Positions 1 to 11,810 are shown, counted from the first letter of the stretch. The stretch: 64,000 nucleotides of DNA from Mytilus californianus (GCF_021869535.1 NW_026262712.1:46048884-46112883), one strand, 5' to 3'. Numbers and translations are program-made. The notes: generated from the sequence alone by a model not told the origin.

Positions 1-550
1 CTGATGTATTATGGGATGGGGTGTGTCATATATCAAAGTCAGGTCACTCTTAAATTTAATCTTTGAACCTTATGTTAAGAAAACATTGCATGATTAGTGT
101 TTGGTGCATACCTTATGTACTGTAGCACTTAGATTGACAAAACTTTGTATGTAGAAGCATAATGAACATGACTCTGACCTTTACTTTCTCAAAGTACAAT
201 ACAATCCTCTGACTTTGTTCCTGGGTCAGTATTATCTTTTGATATTGACCTATCAGTAACCTTGTGTCAATCGAACACAGAGGCAATGATTATATAGATT
301 GAGTGACTGAAAGCCAAAATTTCAAACTTTCATTGTCTCAATACTAAATTTCATAGGAGTAATTAAAATGCATAGACGGCGGGTATTAGTCCTGCTATGC
401 GAACAGCTCTAGTTGTATTTTCTGTACTCTGTTTGTTTTTGAATGGTTTTTGTGTTGATGGTCTAACAGTTTTTGTTGTCTTTTATATGTTCCAATTGAC
501 GTTACCAGAATCCCGTCTTCGAATGTGATCCACCGAATTCGACTTATCAC

Positions 551-830
551 CGGGTTTGTACTTACATGAGCAACACGAAGGGTGCAACATATGGAGCAGG
601 ATCTGCTTACCCCTCCAAAGCACATGAGATCACACCGGGTGTTGGTTGGATTCGTGTTGCTCGGTCTGTACTTTTCTATGTTGTGTTTTGTATACAGTTG
701 TTTGTCTTTAATTTGGTCGTTTTTCATTTTTTGCCATGGCATTCTGTCAGTTCTTTTTCGAATTATGAGTTTAAAAGCCCCATTTGGTATCTTTCTTCTC
801 TCTCTGATAGGCAATGATAAAACCAACTAA
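551..830 (+). repeat. Solo 3' tail of beta-type Penelope-like element
   Basis: This block begins near GAGCAACACGAAGGGTGCAA and runs through GAGCAGGATCTGCTTACCC to a T-rich end. Related blocks occur at about 10310, 11575, 43725, 44885, 54965 and 63020 on the plus strand and about 55270 on the minus strand. The copy at 44885 directly follows a reverse-transcriptase fragment, so I read the family as the 3' end of that element. ORFs on either strand here are incidental. Confidence 0.6.
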
Positions 831-1550
831 CCACCTGATAGTGATCATCAGGAATCTACCAAGTGATCACGACAACTGATAAATAAACATGTTTGAAAAT
901 ATGATAATTATTCAGATTCGTGAGAGGATGTCATCTATATATAGCAGAATGAATGATAAGTTAAAATTAATACTATCTTTTCATTCTTATCTAAAAGATA
1001 AATAAATGTACATTATTGATTAAACAAAATTCTATATTTTCTGTAAGATTGTGTAGTATGCTTGATTAACGTATGTTGCTTCTGTTTTTCAACACAGTTT
1101 TAGGGGACCTGATCTAAAGTTATAATGCTTAGCTTTACAGCAACTCGTACTCGTAAGATAAACACTACATGCTTCTGGGAGCCTGAATTAAACATCTCGA
1201 AAATAAATAAGCAACATCAAAATCATAAGCATCATTGGCATTCATCTTTCCCACAATTAGCAAGATTGTGACCAGAATTGATGCAGATTCACATGAAAAT
1301 AATTGCAAAAATGATAAGAATTTGTTCCAAAAAGTTTGGTATTCGACTGTTTCCAAATATTGCTGAACATCTAAGCTTTTTAAAACGTAAAGATTGTTGT
1401 TTGAGTAATGTAGAACTCTTTGTATATCTTATCTTTCTGATCATTTTTGCAGAGTCAGATTATCTCTAACTGTAGTATTATATTTTTCAAGAAAAGAGCC
1501 AAAAAAACACAGGCGCTTAATGAATGGAACCACGCTTTTTCTAAATAGTT

Positions 1551-1568
1551 TGTGTGTGTGTGTGTGTT
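1551..1568. repeat. (GT)n microsatellite
   Basis: A short uninterrupted run of alternating G and T. No gene is seen in the surrounding 830-1730. Confidence 0.85.
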
Positions 1569-1732
1569 TATTATTTTCACATATTTAAGGTGTTCTGCTC
1601 TTTTGCATACGATATTACAATAGCAATAATTTATAGATGTTGGCCCTCTATTATTATTTTCCAATAATACGATTTTACAATAACAGTAAACATTTAACAA
1701 TTATTGTTATTGTGATATCGTACGGAAAAAAG

Positions 1733-1880
1733 TAAAAAAAAAAAAAAAAAATACCGAACTCCGAAGAAAATTCAAAACGGAAAGTCCCTAATCAAATGGC
1801 AAAATCAAAAGCTCAAACGCATCAAACGAATGGATAACAACTGTCATATTCCTGACTTGGTACAGGCATTTTCTTTTTAA
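1733..1880 (-). repeat. Dispersed mussel repeat A, full-length copy
   Basis: Read on the minus strand, it contains TGCCTGTACCAAGTCAGGAA followed by the conserved CATTTGATTAGGGACTTTCC segment and ends at a poly-A/T tract at about 1733. Other copies are at 4985, 7360 and 35950 (+), with partial copies at 3229, 34610, 39800 and 56445. I recognise the sequence as very common in mussel DNA. Its class (SINE-like or a TE end) is not settled. Confidence 0.65.
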
Positions 1881-2224
1881 ATAGGGACAATTGAGCTATC
1901 GTTTGTTTAATACAAGCACACTTTAAGTCCAAAGTTCTCATATATGTTTCCGAACCAGCGACATTATTAAAGTTTTATTAATGAAAAACTATATTACTAT
2001 ATACATTATACTTTGGTTTACAGTATGAGTAAAAAGGGACAAAAGGATATAACGTGTACATGTTATTCGAAAGAAATATTTCTTTCTCTTACGAAAAATC
2101 TGGTTATATTACATATTAAGAATCATAATGATAGATTGCATATAATATTAGGAACATTGAATTAAAACTAGATATGTTAGACAATATCAACACACTTAAA
2201 AATGAAAATAATATTAATGATGTA

Positions 2225-2825
2225 CTAATAAAAAAAAGTTAAATGGCACAGATACCACATTCCAATAACAAAATAGTATTAAGGATGTAATTAAAAAAGT
2301 TAAATGGCAAATATACTACATTCCAATAACAAAACAATATCAAGGATGTAATTAAAAAAGTTAAATGGCACATATACTACATTCCAATAACAAAACAATA
2401 TCAAGGATGTAATTAAAAAAGTTAAATGGCACATATACTACATTCCAATAAGAAAACAATATCAAGGATGTAATAAAAAAAGTTAAATGGCACAGATACC
2501 ACATTCCAATAACAAAATAATATTAAGGATGTAATTTAAAAAGTTAAATGGCACAGATACCACATTCCAATAACAAAATAATATCAAGGATGTAATTAAA
2601 AAGTTAAATGGCACATATACCACATTCCAATAACAAAATAATATCAAGGATGTAATTAAAAAAGTCAAATGGCACATATACCACATTCCAATAACAATAT
2701 AATATTAATGATGTAATCAAAAAAGTTAAATGGCACAAATACCACATTCCAATAACAAAAAAATATTAAGGATGTAATAAAAAAAGTTAAATGGCACATA
2801 TACCACATTCCAATAACAATTAATT
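2225..2825. repeat. Satellite array, about ten units of about 61 bp
   Basis: About ten head-to-tail copies of a unit with AAAGTTAAATGGCACA, ACCACATTCCAATAACAAAA and a spacer ending AAGGATGTAAT. Units differ by a few substitutions and 1-2 bp length changes. The minus-strand ORFs through it simply translate the repeat. Confidence 0.9.
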
Positions 2826-3426
2826 CTTGTATAACCCTTGCGTCCTTCGTCAAAAATCTAAGCAGCATTCAATAAGTGAATGTAGCGGGCATAACAACAT
2901 CATTTACAACCCTAAATAGACATTTCGCAAATAATTAAGAGTATCTAGAATGGGAATGCAAATGTCAAATTATATTAGTTTAACCTTAACACGACATCAT
3001 GCAAATATGAATAGGATCATATATATATATATATATATAATAATAATTTTGTTACAAGCATTTTTTAATTTGTTGTTTTGCCTTTAGTTTAAATATATTT
3101 TATTTATCAAATATACACTTAAAATACATCAAATAAATTATTAACAGGATATATATGGCAACAAGCTTAGAAGCTTTTGCAAATTCGCCACTTGATGTTT
3201 AGTATTTCTCATGTAAACAAGTTTAACAAAAATACCAAACTTCAAGGTAAATTCAAATAGACGAAGTCCCCAAAATCTGACAAAATCGAACGCTGAACTT
3301 TATCAACCTTATGTATGTTCTTATTCTTAACGTAAAAACAAGAATTCACGGTATCAAAACCACACTTCCTACTCGGGAAAGCTATAGGATAAAAACATTC
3401 CATAAGAAGTTTATTTGTATTATTCA
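2826..3426. repeat. 3' flank of copy 1, similar to 46.04-46.26 kb
   Basis: The stretch from about 3120 to 3400 is similar to 46040-46260: both have ATCAAATAAATTATTAA, a similar GGCAACAAGC/GGCCACAAGC segment, and TACGTAAAAACAAGAATTC versus TACGTAAAAACAGGAATTC. An (AT)n run lies at about 3017-3040 and a partial minus-strand repeat A at about 3229-3300. No gene is seen. Confidence 0.5.
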
Positions 3427-3495
3427 AGCGTCACTGATGTGTATTTTGTAGACGAAACGCGTGGCTGGCGACACAATTGTGATCCTATTATTTAA
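3427..3495 (+). repeat. Dispersed repeat with GTAGACGAAACGCG core
   Basis: GCGTCACTGATGTGTATTTT then GTAGACGAAACGCGTGGCTG. Related copies are at 35635-35710 (+) and 49736-49815 (-). I recognise it as a very common bivalve dispersed repeat. It is noncoding here. Confidence 0.6.
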
Positions 3496-3589
3496 GATTA
3501 GTTATTTGTTCGTAAGCTCGCTATTTTTGTTATCCTTTTTCGTATTTCCCCAGATAAATAAAGATTGAACGTTTATTTTATCCACATTG

Positions 3590-3915
3590 ATATAGATTTT
3601 CAGGAACAACGATGTTAGTCCAGTTCCAAAATATATATTTTTGTATCCGTCTTTTGTTATCCTAATTCGAATTCCTTTAAATATTCAATTTAGGCAAACT
3701 GACAAAGTATCTAGATTTCTGGCTTATAAATTAATATGACTTGAGTTCAAGAAATATGTTTTGAAACATTCCCTCAAAGGGTCAAACTCAGAAAGTTGCT
3801 ACAACCCAATGGCCTATGCTAGAGTCTATTTAACAAACATTCAAAAATCATCAAAATTTTTATCTTTTTCCAAAGTATCAAATATTATCCAGCAAAATAT
3901 ATTGCTGTTGAAGAC
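3590..3915. repeat. 3' flank of copy 1, duplicated downstream of copy 2
   Basis: The sequence GATGTTAGTCCAGTTCCAAA through ATTCCTTTAAATATTCAA is closely similar to 48425-48560. The stretch at 3780-3870 resembles 49020-49130 and 49320-49430. Both matches lie downstream of a B-box/PTB gene copy on the minus strand, so they are probably flanks of one duplicated block. A possible minus-strand polyadenylation signal AATAAA lies at 3572-3577. Confidence 0.55.
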
Positions 3916-3919
3916 TCAG

Positions 3920-4230
3920 TTATCGCAACTTTTTCTTAATGATGGGTAAAAGGCGCATAATTTCATCTGGATCATCTCTTGAACTACACAAACATGTGAC
4001 AACACCTTCACCTAAAACATTCTTTCTCCCTAAAAAGACAACGAATTCTGTTCCGATACCTGACTTTCCATATTTTCGTACTATGTTATATGGCCAAAAA
4101 CAATTTGATGTCATTTTCTCAAAGTCTTCTAATACAATACCACTCGGTGTAAGACACAGTCTGTATTGTCCATTCAATCCAAATTTCAACGCATCTTCAC
4201 CTGGTTTGACTGTGACAATGAAACATGGAT
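3920..4230 (-). CDS. B-box/IRS-PTB protein copy 1, exon 2 (PTB domain)
   Basis: This is the last coding exon of copy 1, joined to 9307-10273 to give about 425 aa. It follows a polypyrimidine acceptor ending TTCAG at 4231. The phase-1 junction restores GAT (Asp323) and the exon ends in TAA. It encodes one IRS-type PTB domain as in docking proteins. Visible landmarks are DPCFIVTVKPGEDALKFGL at the start, WPYNIVRKYG with Arg374, and LGRKNVLGEG with Arg391, matching the DOK pattern WPYxxLRRxG ... GRRxxxGxG. In DOK and IRS proteins these arginines help bind phosphotyrosine in NPxY-type ligands. Binding by this protein is inferred. Family identity is good; the start depends on splicing to exon 1. 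Confidence 0.8.
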
Positions 4231-4767
4231 CTGAAGTGAAAGACAAATTATCTTTAGTGTATTATGCTGAAAGTGAAATGTACCTTTGCAATGGTAAAAT
4301 CGATATTAAAATACTTCATATAAAAATGGCAGTTTGTATTTGTCAATACGAGGGTTAGATTTTACCATAAAACATGGCTCAGTGGGTGACAATTTTTCTT
4401 TTCTGCATGATTCCCTTTAATGCAGAGCAATCAATAAAAAGACGGTAATCTACTTGTAAATCAATTTTTTGATAGGCATTAGTTAATTTTGAATCAATAA
4501 TAAAAAAGACAATAATGTTAGAACATTCGTATGAAAGATACAATAACACAATTCAGATGGTGCAAGAGCAGATTTTTATCCCGAAAAATATTGTCCACCG
4601 GAGCAAAGCCAAGGTTGAAACTTTTTTTAAAGGATTATGGATATGCTGTATCACCCTCTCAGGTATGTGTAATTCATTAAATATACATTCTTGAATATTC
4701 AGTAATTCTTTTTGTAGTGAGGATTGTCAAGGCTCTGTAAGGAATTAACATTGTATTTAGAATTAAA

Positions 4768-4985
4768 AAGATGTTGTATGATTGCCAATAAGACAACTTT
4801 CCACCAATGACCAAAATGACGTAGAGGTTAGCAACTATAGGTTACCGTATGGACTTCAACAATGAGGAAAACCCATATTACATAGCAAGCTAAAAAATGT
4901 AAAACAATTCAAACGAGTAAACCAACCAACTGATTTATGTACAAAATGAACGGAAAAAAATATGAAATAATGTATCAAACACACA
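4768..4985 (+). repeat. Dispersed repeat B
   Basis: It starts near GTATGATTGCCAATAAGACA and continues through CTATAGGTTACCGTATGGAC to a segment like CAATTCAAACGAGTAAACCA. Copies are at 58555-58775 (+), 33998-34075 (+, partial), 36085-36250 (-), 40255-40395 (-), and at the ends of the alpha-type tails at about 43255-43440 and 55840-56035 (-). I recognise it as common in mussel genomes. Confidence 0.65.
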
Positions 4986-5215
4986 AATATAACGGAATTT
5001 GATGAGACTGTCGTACAAGTGAGAGGTTTAGCGCTATAAAACCAGGTTCAATCCACCATTTTCTACATTTGAAAATGCCTGTACCAAGTCAGGAATATGA
5101 CAGTTGTTGTCCATTCATTTGATGTGTTTTGTCATTTGATTTTGCCATGTGATTAGGGACTTTCCGATTGAATTTTCCTCGGAGTTCAGTATTTTTGTGA
5201 TTTTACTTTTTACAC
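4985..5215 (+). repeat. Dispersed repeat A, long copy
   Basis: It contains GTGAGAGGTTTAGCGCTATA, AGGTTCAATCCACC and then TGCCTGTACCAAGTCAGGAA. AGGTTCAATCC resembles a pol III B box, which makes a SINE origin possible, but no clear A box or tRNA cloverleaf was found. Confidence 0.6.
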
Positions 5216-6538
5216 GACCACTGATTCATAGCCGATTTTATTATCTTATTTTCTGATTCCTCTTGCATGGTATTGTAATGGGTTTGCTGTGCAATATATG
5301 TTAAAATGCTAAAGATATACATGTTCATTGATGGGGCTTTACAGAATAAAGTAGGAAAGCTGGAATTGGTGTTAAATCATATAAAACATATGATCGTCTA
5401 CACAACACATTAAAAAAAAAACAAAAAATGTAACATTATCATAATGATTATATAAAGGTACTGATCAATTTATACTTGATATTTTATTATCACGAGTGCA
5501 ATCTTTTTAAGGTCGTTCAACAATGTACAGTATGAAAACTTACTCAAAGACTGTTAGTCTGTTTAAATTTCATAGCTAAGTAAGTTTGAAGTATTTGAAC
5601 TACATTGTCTTTATAATAGTATATAACATTTTGTAAATAACTTTTGAGCAAGCAATCCATAATCTGTGTGCACATATAATTCCAGCTAGCGTATATTTAA
5701 AACATATTGTCTTTCAAAAATATGCTACAGTAAAGCTTTGAACAAACAATTTATATATTGTATCGAAAATGTACCTTTAAATGCCATAAAGGGTCAGGAA
5801 GAATATGAATAAATTTGAGCATGAATGTCATTGAATATGAGAACTCATACTCCCTTACTACCATATTCAAATACTTCAATATCAGAGTTTATCAAATTTC
5901 GTTAAGATATTCAAAAGATTTTTCAATGACGAATTCGATTATTTGAGGACTCAGTCTGTTAATCTATATTGGTATGATATACCTTGGGCTAAAACAGTTC
6001 TTTGATTTAGTAGGCTACAGGTCCATTGGGAGAAATATGTTAAAAATGATATAGATTTCGTGTAAGTAACATTCCGCTAAAGTTGAAATTGAGAGATATT
6101 GAAGTCTACCCACATATAAATGGCTAAGTAAATGTTGTAATAAACTGGATCATGCTTTTCACTTTTTATTAATTGGAAATTAAACTAAATTTTACAATAT
6201 AAATCTTTAAAATAAAAAATAATAAAGATCAACCACTTTCCAAGTTATAGACCAAATTTATATTACTAATTCGAACTTCAGTTTGTAGTCAGTGACTGAA
6301 TAAAGCAAAAAAAAAAAAAAAAAAAGCAAACATGAAGTCTATTTAAATAAAAACATAAGTGGTATTAACGATATATGTGGATTCTAAAACACTTTTAAGT
6401 ACTTCTGGATAATTTTGAATCTCGATCTTTCTCTGCGTATATTCTAACAAAACTTTTGAATTTTCATCCCTTTATACCATCAATCCCAATGTGAAATTCG
6501 TTTTAAAGAAATAAACCACAATAATTTTCAATATAGAA

Positions 6539-7270
6539 ATGGTAGTATACGCTTTAAATTTATTGCTTTCGGATACCATACGTCATGTTTTGTTTATAGT
6601 GAAAAAAGGTAAAACATGCTACACCGAGGAACAAGTGATCAGTATGATGGAGTTTCTTATTGACAACACATTTGTTGAATTTGGAGGTAGAATTTTTCAA
6701 AAAATTGTGAGCATTCCTATGGGAACGAACTATACGCCTCTCATTGCCGATCTCTTCTTTTTTTCATATGAGTCCGAGTTCCTTCAGACACTTGTCAAAA
6801 ACAAGAAGATCAAAGAAGCCAAATAATTTAGTTTCACATTCAGATATATTAATGATGTTCTGTCTATTTACAATCCAAAATTTCTGATTGGGTTCCATTA
6901 ATATATCCTCGTGAACTAGAAATTAAAGAAAAAATCGACACGGCTTCCTCCGCCTCAATTTCATACTTATACCTTGAATTTGACATAAGCGGTCATCTTA
7001 GTTCCAGAATCTATGACAAACTAGACGATTTAAATTTTGAAATTATAAATTTCCCCTACCTTAGCAGCAATATACTAACTTCCCCTACATATGGTATATA
7101 CATTTCCAAACTCATTCGGTATTTAAGAGCTTGCAGCTGCTACTCAGACTTTATAAAACGTCATCAGTGTCTGGGCAGAAAGTTGATGAACCAGGGTTAT
7201 GTCAAAGAACGTCTCGCCTTTTTTCTAACAGAAGTGTATTGGAAGATACCAAGACCTTGTTTATAAATAT
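6539..7270 (+). pseudogene. Reverse-transcriptase remnant, beta-type Penelope-like (6.5 kb copy)
   Basis: A 95-codon open stretch (6539-6826) carries the RT segment FGGRIFQKIVSIPMGTNY followed by PLIADLFFFSYESEF. Just after its stop, in another frame, come FTFRYINDVLS (the catalytic motif normally reads Y-x-DD; here one Asp is Asn) and then the remnants YDK and YGIYISKLIRYLRACS to about 7240. Frameshifts, stops and the Asp loss mark it as dead. It lies inside the intron of copy 1 on the opposite strand and matches the 44.3-kb copy best. The N-terminal fingers are missing. Assignment to Penelope-like elements rests on motif spacing and wording. Confidence 0.65.
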
Positions 7271-7359
7271 TCCGTATCAACTTCACAAATAATACATGCT
7301 GGTCTAAAGGTATAGATTCTAGTTACTGAAGTTGTTTATGATCTTGACTACGTGTTCTT

Positions 7360-7525
7360 TTTATTTGTCTTATTAGGAAATGCATGTACCAAGTCAGCAA
7401 TATGACAGTTGTTTTTCATTCTTGTGATGTGTTTGAGCTTTTGATATTGCCATTTGAGAAGGGACTTTCCGTTTTGAAATTTCCTTGGAGTTCGGAATTT
7501 ATTTATTTTACTTTTAACATACACT
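7360..7525 (+). repeat. Dispersed repeat A
   Basis: It contains TGCATGTACCAAGTCAGCAA, then TGATGTGTTTGAGCTTTTGA and AAGGGACTTTCCGTTTTGAA. It directly follows the 6.5-kb reverse-transcriptase remnant. ORFs on both strands here are repeat-derived. Confidence 0.65.
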
Positions 7526-9306
7526 ATATAGGTACACGTTTGATGATCATCTTTGTTGAAATAAATCAAATAGAAACATAAAAATAAGTTGCCTTAACGT
7601 CGTTATTAGTTTGTCGTCTTGGTTTATTTCAATTTTCCTTTGACTTAATGTCCTTTATGTATCTTTACCCTCTTTTTCACTACACACTACAGGAAACCTA
7701 AGTTACCAGAATCTCAACTTGATAGAACTCTGAAACTGGTAAAGATAACTTTCGCTTCTAATGAATTTGCTTTAATTTAATAGAAAAAAATATAAGCAAA
7801 GGTATATTGCGTCCAATGTAATTAGAAAAATATATGATTTAAACAAAAAAATAATCTCAAAAATGATAAAAAACACTAAAAACGAACAAAAAAGGAAAAT
7901 GGAAGGCAGAACTACAACCCAGTGTTAATAGTAATTTATATAAATATGAATTTATAGATATGGCTTTTATTGTGGAGAGATACTCGTACTTGGTCAAGTG
8001 TCAAACAATCAGGGACAAACATATTATTAGTTGACAATATAATACAGATCAGACATACATGAACTGGAAAATCATGTTAAACATGCTTCTTTCATGTTTA
8101 CTGCTGTTCACCATTTTATATTTTTTTTAAATTTTGTTAATAGAAATGTGCACTGTTTGGAACAATGACAATCCGACTGGATATATATCGCTACTGGAAG
8201 AATGCCAGTCTCTGAGTATTACATATATCATCCATTTGATTGTTTAAGCACTGACATCATTTAACACGTATATTAACATTCTGAAAAAGGACTAAGGACT
8301 AGTGGTCCAGTTCTAGACCTCATATATTCAAGATTTTTTTATTGATCAAAGAGGTAAGGCCAATTTTCCATGATTTTTTTTTCACACGAATTTTCGAAAC
8401 TCAGTAGCTTGTTACTCAATTTTTCCAATGAAATTCACGAGAATAGATAATTCCTGGCCAATATTTTGGCCTTGTGAATGCAACATACATACTGAGGAAA
8501 CTGGCTTTACTCCTCAAATCATGATGTCATTGATAAATACAAAAAGGCAGTTGAAAAACAAGATTCAATCATACAAATAAAATAATGCATTAGGTAGATA
8601 TGTGAATAAAAAACCCTATTTAACTGTAAGTTGTTCAACACTTTAAATGTCTTCTAAGCTTATCCCAACATGATGATATCATAAAAATGCATATTAACCA
8701 GTTTCCCCATCCATTAAAAATCTTTTAGAAGGATATCCCTAACCAACATTTAAAAAAATATTCACTTGTATCTCTTGTTTTTCACTGCACATTAAGCTAG
8801 CAACACTTACTTAAACACTTAATAAATTAATCCATATAATTTGCTGTCAAGGGTCGCCTTGTTGGAATTTATCACGTGCCAGATCTTTCACTTAGTCTGG
8901 CTGTTTCTTTTGGGAATATGTTAATTTTCAAATTTTAATTTTCATTCATCAATTAAACAATTGTAATAAACAAATCAACTTTTGTTTATTACACGTTTTC
9001 AATTTTTTTAGATAAGTAATGATGATCCGTGCGACGTCCTCTGTTTGACATTATAATTGCTGAAAAATGATAGTCACTATAAGCTCCTGCTTTCAATAGA
9101 AGGTGCTAATTGTTGTTTTATGTACTTATGTGTGTAGTGTACGTTAGTATGAATTTGCTAGTTATTTTGATAAAGATAATACTTTAAATAGCCTCTTTTT
9201 TGACATAGATTATCGAAATCATTTTGAGAAAATCTGTTTTTCAAAATGATTTCCATAATTTAAAGGTACGAATTTTATCAAAAACTCAAATATTGTTTCA
9301 ACAAAC

Positions 9307-10273
9307 CTTTTTCATGTTCCTTAGTTTCTATTGTTTCATATGGGTGGTCAAGGCTACATTTGGCAACAACAGCAACTTTGGCCTGTGCCTGCTTGATTTT
9401 CTGTCTCACTATAGACAAATCACCTTGACTTGTGTTTACAACGATTTCACCAAATCTAGGAATGTTTCTGTTTACACTTTTCACCGAATTGTCCGTTTGT
9501 AAAGAAATGATTACATCTGATAGCTCATTGTTATCTTGCATGGCCTGTATGAAGCTATCTGTATTCATCAATTCATTTTCAATCTTTTTACTGACAAGGA
9601 ACGTTTGCAGGTCGGATGCATGCTGCTTTATTATGCCAAGGCTCGTTTGAAGTTCATCTATCTCCTTTTCTTTCCGCTCTACAGATGCCAAAATTTTGCT
9701 GATTTTCTTTCTTTCATCATTTTCAATCATTTGGAGCTCTTTTAATAATTCTCTTTCAAGACAATCAACGTGTTCATTAACTGCATGTCTTGCTTTATGA
9801 ATTTCCATCTCAATCTTCTGTCTGTAAAGTTTGAGAGATGATAGATTTCCTATACGATTCTTTCGAATCCGTTTTAAATTTTCAGTAAGTTCCTGCAATG
9901 CATTTTCGATTTCTAACATCATATTTGACGATTTTATGCTGCAAACAACATCATTCATATCTGTGAGATCTTTACAGTTCTTATGGTCCTCTATGAGACA
10001 TTTCGTACAACAAGAACATTCGTGTTTATGACAATAAGCTTGATATCTTTCACTATGAGATTTGCAGGATTCTGCAATTTGAAGGACGCTTACAGGTAAT
10101 TTTTGGAATTCGTTTACAGGTATAATACCATGACTTTTCGACGCTTTGTTAAGGATATGGTGATCTTTACATTCCACACACAGTCCTGCATTACATTCAA
10201 AACACCATGCTGTAGATGGTTTACAAATATTTCTCGAATCGCATATGCCGCATGTTGGGGATGTACTTGTCAT
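9307..10273 (-). CDS. B-box/IRS-PTB protein copy 1, exon 1 (B-boxes, coiled coil)
   Basis: Codes for residues 1-322 plus the first base of codon 323. The start chosen is ATG at 10273, which aligns with MASK in copies 2 and 3. Module 1 has Cys8, Cys11, Cys24, Cys27, Cys32, Cys35 and following histidines. Module 2 has Cys70, His73, Cys81, His84, Cys89, Cys92, His97 and Cys100, the B-box pattern. Charged heptad-like sequence from about 105 to 250 looks like a coiled coil. One unit GEIVVNTSQGDLSIVRQK follows, then Tyr312 in YETI just before the junction. There is no RING, so it is TRIM-like in its B-boxes only and probably not an E3 ligase by itself. It is open and apparently intact, with exon 2 at 3920-4230. 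Confidence 0.85.
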
Positions 10274-10290
10274 TTTTCTGTAAAAGATTT
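10274..10290 (-). other. Putative 3' splice site of a 5'-UTR intron, copy 1
   Basis: On the minus strand TCTTTTACAG lies four bases before the start codon. Copy 2 has the same arrangement (GTTTTACAG, then GAAAATG). Copy 3 lacks it. This suggests an upstream noncoding exon in copies 1 and 2. I could not locate that exon. Confidence 0.45.
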
Positions 10291-10309
10291 TATTGAAATT
10301 AAATGCGCA

Positions 10310-10545
10310 TTACTACGATATTTACCTCCACTGAGTAACACGACTGGTGTTAATAGTAAAGAAAGGAATTTTGACCCTTCTGGAGCACCTTAGTTTATTC
10401 CTATTTTGTGTTAATGGACTTTATGATGCTTTTGGTTCATATTTCCGTGCTATTATTTGTGCTTCTTTTAATGTTAATGCGTTGTTTCTAGCAGTAACGC
10501 TTTTATCTATCATTTTTTTATTGGTGTCTCGTGCCAGTTAACCTA
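10310..10545 (+). repeat. Beta-type element tail upstream of copy 1
   Basis: A diverged copy of the tail family: GAGTAACACGACTGGTGTTA, then CCCTTCTGGAGCACC and a T-rich end. It lies about 35 bp beyond the putative 5' splice site of copy 1, antisense to the gene. Copies 2 and 3 have similar tails upstream. It is noncoding. Confidence 0.5.
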
Positions 10546-11574
10546 CCGTAAGGCAATTGCGACTGCTGAGGACAATAACAAGTACATTATGTGTACAAAC
10601 GACATATAAACGGGCAACTAACTGTCAGCAAAGTAACGGCACAAAAGTTGTAACAAAGAATGAAAGGTTTTATAACAACACAAGACGCTAAGAAATACTA
10701 ACGTCTGCCCTTTCTTATGGACATCATACCTTGCATATTAGCAAATTGTCATATAGTGGAAATGCTGAAAAAGAGACACAGACACGTGACGATGTGTTAA
10801 ATTTTAAATGGAACATCGTTCCCATTTAAATCATGCTTAAAGCAGGAAACAATCTCTCACAGTTACCTTAAAACATTCACAGTTAGATTCTATGAATACA
10901 AAGCTAGATACAAAAATTACACAACTAGAAGCTAGAATAAAACACACAAAGTCAGGTAGATTAAAAAAAAAAACAGCTAGATTTCAAATTACCAAGCGAA
11001 AAGTGAAAAATAAATTTTGATTTTATGGGCGTTAAATTTGCGAATTTCAAGAATTTTTATGTCTTTCGAAGTCAGAAGTATATTACTGTCGCGTTTAATA
11101 ACAGACATTTAAGACACACGGAAACCCTGGATAGGCGAAAACACGCGCAAACATAACTTAGTATCAGTCATATCTCTTGATTGACTTAACCTTGGTTAAA
11201 AATGAAATGGATTCTACAAGCTAATAAATACACATAAAATTGAAAAATGACTATGATATTGAAATCAATTACACCGAAAAGTTTTCGAAACCCTTGTTTG
11301 TCAACAATTCATTAGTCAGATTTGCAACTTTGAACTAAAATTTTCGAAGATGTCGGAAGACTACTTATTACTCAATACAATTTTAAAATTTTATGTTTCA
11401 TCAATTAAAAGCATTGTATTTGTCATAAGCCTCTTTGCACGGGGAAGGTGGTATTGAAACTTTCAACAATTTATTTTAGAAATTCATGAAGCACGGTCAA
11501 AAACTCATCAAATGACTCTAATAATATGCTAAAATTTGTAACACAAAAATCTTCATATTTGTATATTTTTATAT
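10546..11574. other. No recognised feature
   Basis: AT-rich DNA with no ORF, repeat or RNA gene that I can support. Confidence 0.5.
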
Positions 11575-11810
11575 ATGTTCATCTATGGTGCCATATGTGG
11601 AACAGAACATGCTGACCCTTATGGAGCACCAGATATCTCCCCCGGTTTTTAGTTTGAGTTCTTGTGCTGAGTCTTTAGTTTAAATATAGTGTTTTGTAGA
11701 CTGTTGTTTTCTTTACAGTCGTTTTTCGTGGCTCGACATGCTTTTGTCAGTCTCTCTTCGACTAATTAGTTTTAAATCTATCTTTGGTATCTCTTGCCTA
11801 TCTTTTTTTA
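11575..11810 (+). repeat. Beta-type element tail, solo
   Basis: GGTGCCATATGTGGAACAGA, then CCTTATGGAGCACCAGATAT and a T-rich segment ending near CTTTGGTATCTCTTGCC. It has the same order of blocks as the tail at 44885-45130. No reverse-transcriptase coding sequence is attached. The following 11810-12710 shows nothing recognisable. Confidence 0.6.

Larger units (their letters stand above)
4231..9306 (-). other. Intron of copy 1 (5,076 bp, GT-AG, phase 1)
   Basis: The donor is AAAG|GTTTGTTG at 9306 and the acceptor TTTCACTTCAG at 4231. The donor context is conserved in copy 3 (ACAG|GTTTGTTA) and copy 2 (GAAG|GTTTGTG). The intron holds repeats B and A (4768-5215), a beta-type reverse-transcriptase remnant on the opposite strand (6539-7270), and another repeat A (7360). 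I see nothing recognisable in 4380-4760, 5220-6530 or 7600-9230. Confidence 0.8.

Noticed and set aside
395..826. Minus-strand 143-aa ORF (with a similar 109-aa one at 63032-63361 and a 116-aa one at 55122-55472)
   Set aside because: They lie within or overlap copies of the beta tail repeat, and the frames reflect shared repeat sequence, not genes.
2225..2825. Regular repeats that could suggest a CRISPR array
   Set aside because: Units are contiguous with no unique spacers, and the DNA is eukaryotic. It is an ordinary satellite.
4985..5215. A tRNA gene or functional pol III promoter at AGGTTCAATCC
   Set aside because: The B-box-like string is present but no A box at the right distance and no cloverleaf could be drawn. 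It is at most a SINE relic.
9224..10541. Plus-strand ORFs of 60-96 aa opposite the copy 1 exon
   Set aside because: Antisense shadows of the B-box exon or translations of the upstream repeat. The minus strand carries the conserved domain.
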